Assembly: GCA_041674345.1 (NCBI GenBank)
Contig: JBAYVY010000107.1
Span: 1 to 10,087 of the forward strand
Direction of reading: 5' to 3'
DNA from: JBAYVY01 sp041674345
GTDB taxonomy: Bacteria > Planctomycetota > Phycisphaerae > Phycisphaerales > Zrk34
Length of the DNA stretch: 10,087 nt
Under the pieces are notes generated by a model, which was given only the letters and a program-made list of their open reading frames with translations, was not told the origin of the DNA and did no database searches. Made by a program: the position numbers and the translations under genes. Position 1 is the first letter of the stretch. Each line of letters starts with the position of its first letter. This document shows positions 9,455-10,087 of the stretch, one piece after another.

Positions 9455-9700
9455 TCAGGCGAACAATCGCTCGATCAATTGTTCGCGTGACAGGTGATGA
9501 TGTTCGGCGATGCTGCGAAGGATTGCCGCGAGCGTGCCGGGTTTGATGGGGCGATGATCGGGAATGGTGATGTGATGTTCGGCCGGGTTGGGGCAGGTCA
9601 GGCGGATGTGGCTGCCTGTCTGACGAATGATCCGGTAGCCCGGTTTCGACAGGGCGCGGGCCGGTTCACGTCCGTTCAAATCCCTCGGAAGGCGCGTCAT
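9455..9700 (-). CDS. hicA: HicA-family mRNA interferase toxin
   Basis: This 81-residue protein has the HicA double-stranded RNA-binding-like fold: a start LPRDLNGREPARALSKPGYRII, then RQTGSHIRL with the catalytic H31, then HHITIPDHRPIKPGTLAAILR and a final helix. HicA toxins cleave mRNA or tmRNA and are held inactive by HicB. Its ATG overlaps the hicB stop codon in an ATGA arrangement (9697-9700), so translation is coupled. Its own stop codon abuts the hisA stop codon with no base between, and the two genes converge without a terminator. The toxin is full length and the catalytic residue is present. Confidence 0.92.
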   Translation of the reverse strand: MTRLPRDLNGREPARALSKPGYRIIRQTGSHIRLTCPNPAEHHITIPDHRPIKPGTLAAILRSIAEHHHLSREQLIERLFA

Positions 9701-9906
9701 GCGGCGATTACCTCATCATGCACATGATGCAGACGAATCACCTTCGGGCGATCTTCTTCGATGTCGAACGCACAGGCCACCGCGTCACGCACCATGGCCT
9801 TGAGGTCGTCGAGGGTATCACCCTGGGTGAAAATGTCATGTTGCACCGAGCGGGCGGTGTAGCCGCCGGTGGGGTCTTCTTCGACGATGAAGATGATCTC
9901 GATCAT
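9697..9906 (-). CDS. hicB: HicB-family antitoxin, short form
   Basis: This 69-residue protein has the partial RNase H-like HicB core: IEIIFIVEEDPTGGYTARSV, then FTQGDTLDDLKAMVRDAVACAFD. Such proteins bind and block HicA. The longer HicB forms add a C-terminal ribbon-helix-helix or HTH domain for operator binding; this one ends in a short charged tail and seems to lack it, so autoregulation by DNA binding is doubtful. It precedes hicA with a 4-bp overlap, as expected when the antitoxin is made first. A TATAAT box ends 8 nt before its ATG. Confidence 0.9.
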   Translation of the reverse strand: MIEIIFIVEEDPTGGYTARSVQHDIFTQGDTLDDLKAMVRDAVACAFDIEEDRPKVIRLHHVHDEVIAA

Positions 9907-9914
9907 GGCAGGGT

Positions 9915-9920
9915 ATTATA
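9915..9920 (-). promoter_or_regulatory. -10 box TATAAT for hicBA
   Basis: On the minus strand a perfect TATAAT (9920 to 9915) is followed by accctgcc and then the hicB ATG. The 8-nt gap predicts a leaderless or nearly leaderless mRNA. No Shine-Dalgarno precedes hicB. Confidence 0.5.
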
Positions 9921-9928
9921 ACCGACGC

Positions 9929-9970
9929 GGGGGCTGACGCCCTCCGCTAAACCCCCGAAAGTTTTTGGGG
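9929..9970. repeat. GC-rich inverted repeat upstream of hicBA
   Basis: ggggg (9929-9933) pairs with ccccc (9952-9956), enclosing a smaller gggc-tgac-gccc hairpin (9931-9942). A second inverted pair overlaps it (acccc at 9951-9955 with ggggt at 9967-9971). The wording 'GGGGGCTGACGCCCTCCGCTAAA' (first part 9929-9943) resembles a dispersed element I recall from planctomycete genomes. It sits in the divergent spacer between hicB and the last gene. Confidence 0.5.
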
Positions 9971-10054
9971 TGCATGACAGTTTTCGCGGGGGGATAGCCG
10001 ACAAGATGTAGTGGTGGGTCGCCCCGGACGGCGATCCGACGGCAGCCAACGAGC

Positions 10055-10061
10055 AAGGAGG
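10055..10061 (+). promoter_or_regulatory. Strong Shine-Dalgarno AAGGAGG
   Basis: AAGGAGG lies 7 nt before the ATG at 10069, the best ribosome binding site in the window. It defines the start of the truncated last gene. Confidence 0.75.
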
Positions 10062-10068
10062 TTCCATC

Positions 10069-10087
10069 ATGGCGGCACGGACGACAC
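10069..10087 (+). CDS. Start of a gene cut by the window edge
   Basis: ATG at 10069 follows a strong, well-spaced Shine-Dalgarno. Only MAARTT and one base of the next codon are visible, so no function can be given. Its long upstream spacer (divergent from hicB) suggests its own promoter. Confidence 0.6.

Overview
The window is about 10 kb of GC-rich bacterial chromosome holding ordinary housekeeping genes broken up by many short palindromic and tandem repeats and by small toxin-antitoxin-like genes. The gene types, the repeat-rich intergenic DNA, the poorly defined ribosome binding sites and the mixture of solitary metabolic genes with TA modules suggest a planctomycete-like organism (perhaps Phycisphaerae). 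That assignment is inference; no rRNA or marker gene settles it.

Layout. Positions 1-117 hold no gene, but do hold two copies of an imperfect direct repeat. On the minus strand, carB (4698 to 1018, carbamoyl phosphate synthase large subunit) is followed 27 bp downstream by a xylose-isomerase-like TIM barrel gene (990 to 118), probably in one transcript. The divergent region 4699-4991 carries a diverged inverted repeat, then comes a Cof-type HAD phosphatase (4992-5816). A palindrome follows it directly, then ispG (5958-7220; MEP isoprenoid pathway). A small GIY-YIG-like gene on the minus strand (7645 to 7307) faces a DUF4160 / DUF2442 pair (7798-8330), and a DUF433 gene (8350-8598) follows with its own -10 box. 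hisA (8726-9454; histidine biosynthesis) stands outside any his operon and meets a minus-strand hicBA pair (9906 to 9455) stop codon against stop codon. The last 19 bases begin a new plus-strand gene behind a strong Shine-Dalgarno.

The most notable observation is carB. Three unrelated repeat or palindrome sequences appear inside its reading frame: a 207-bp block of tandem and inverted octamer-based repeats between the two synthetase halves (69 extra residues); a 55-bp three-way-junction palindrome in the second ATP-grasp region (about 17 extra residues); and a 26-bp hairpin in the central domain. All keep the frame open and all conserved CarB motifs around them are intact. This resembles in-frame palindromic element insertion as known for Rickettsia, here apparently with several element classes in one essential gene. 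The octamer core has the unusual property of having no stop codon in any of the six frames.

A second theme is transcription start geometry: several genes (DUF433, hicB, HAD) have a TATAAT-like box ending only 6-8 nt before the ATG, which predicts leaderless mRNAs, while hisA, the sugar isomerase and the last gene have clear Shine-Dalgarno sequences.
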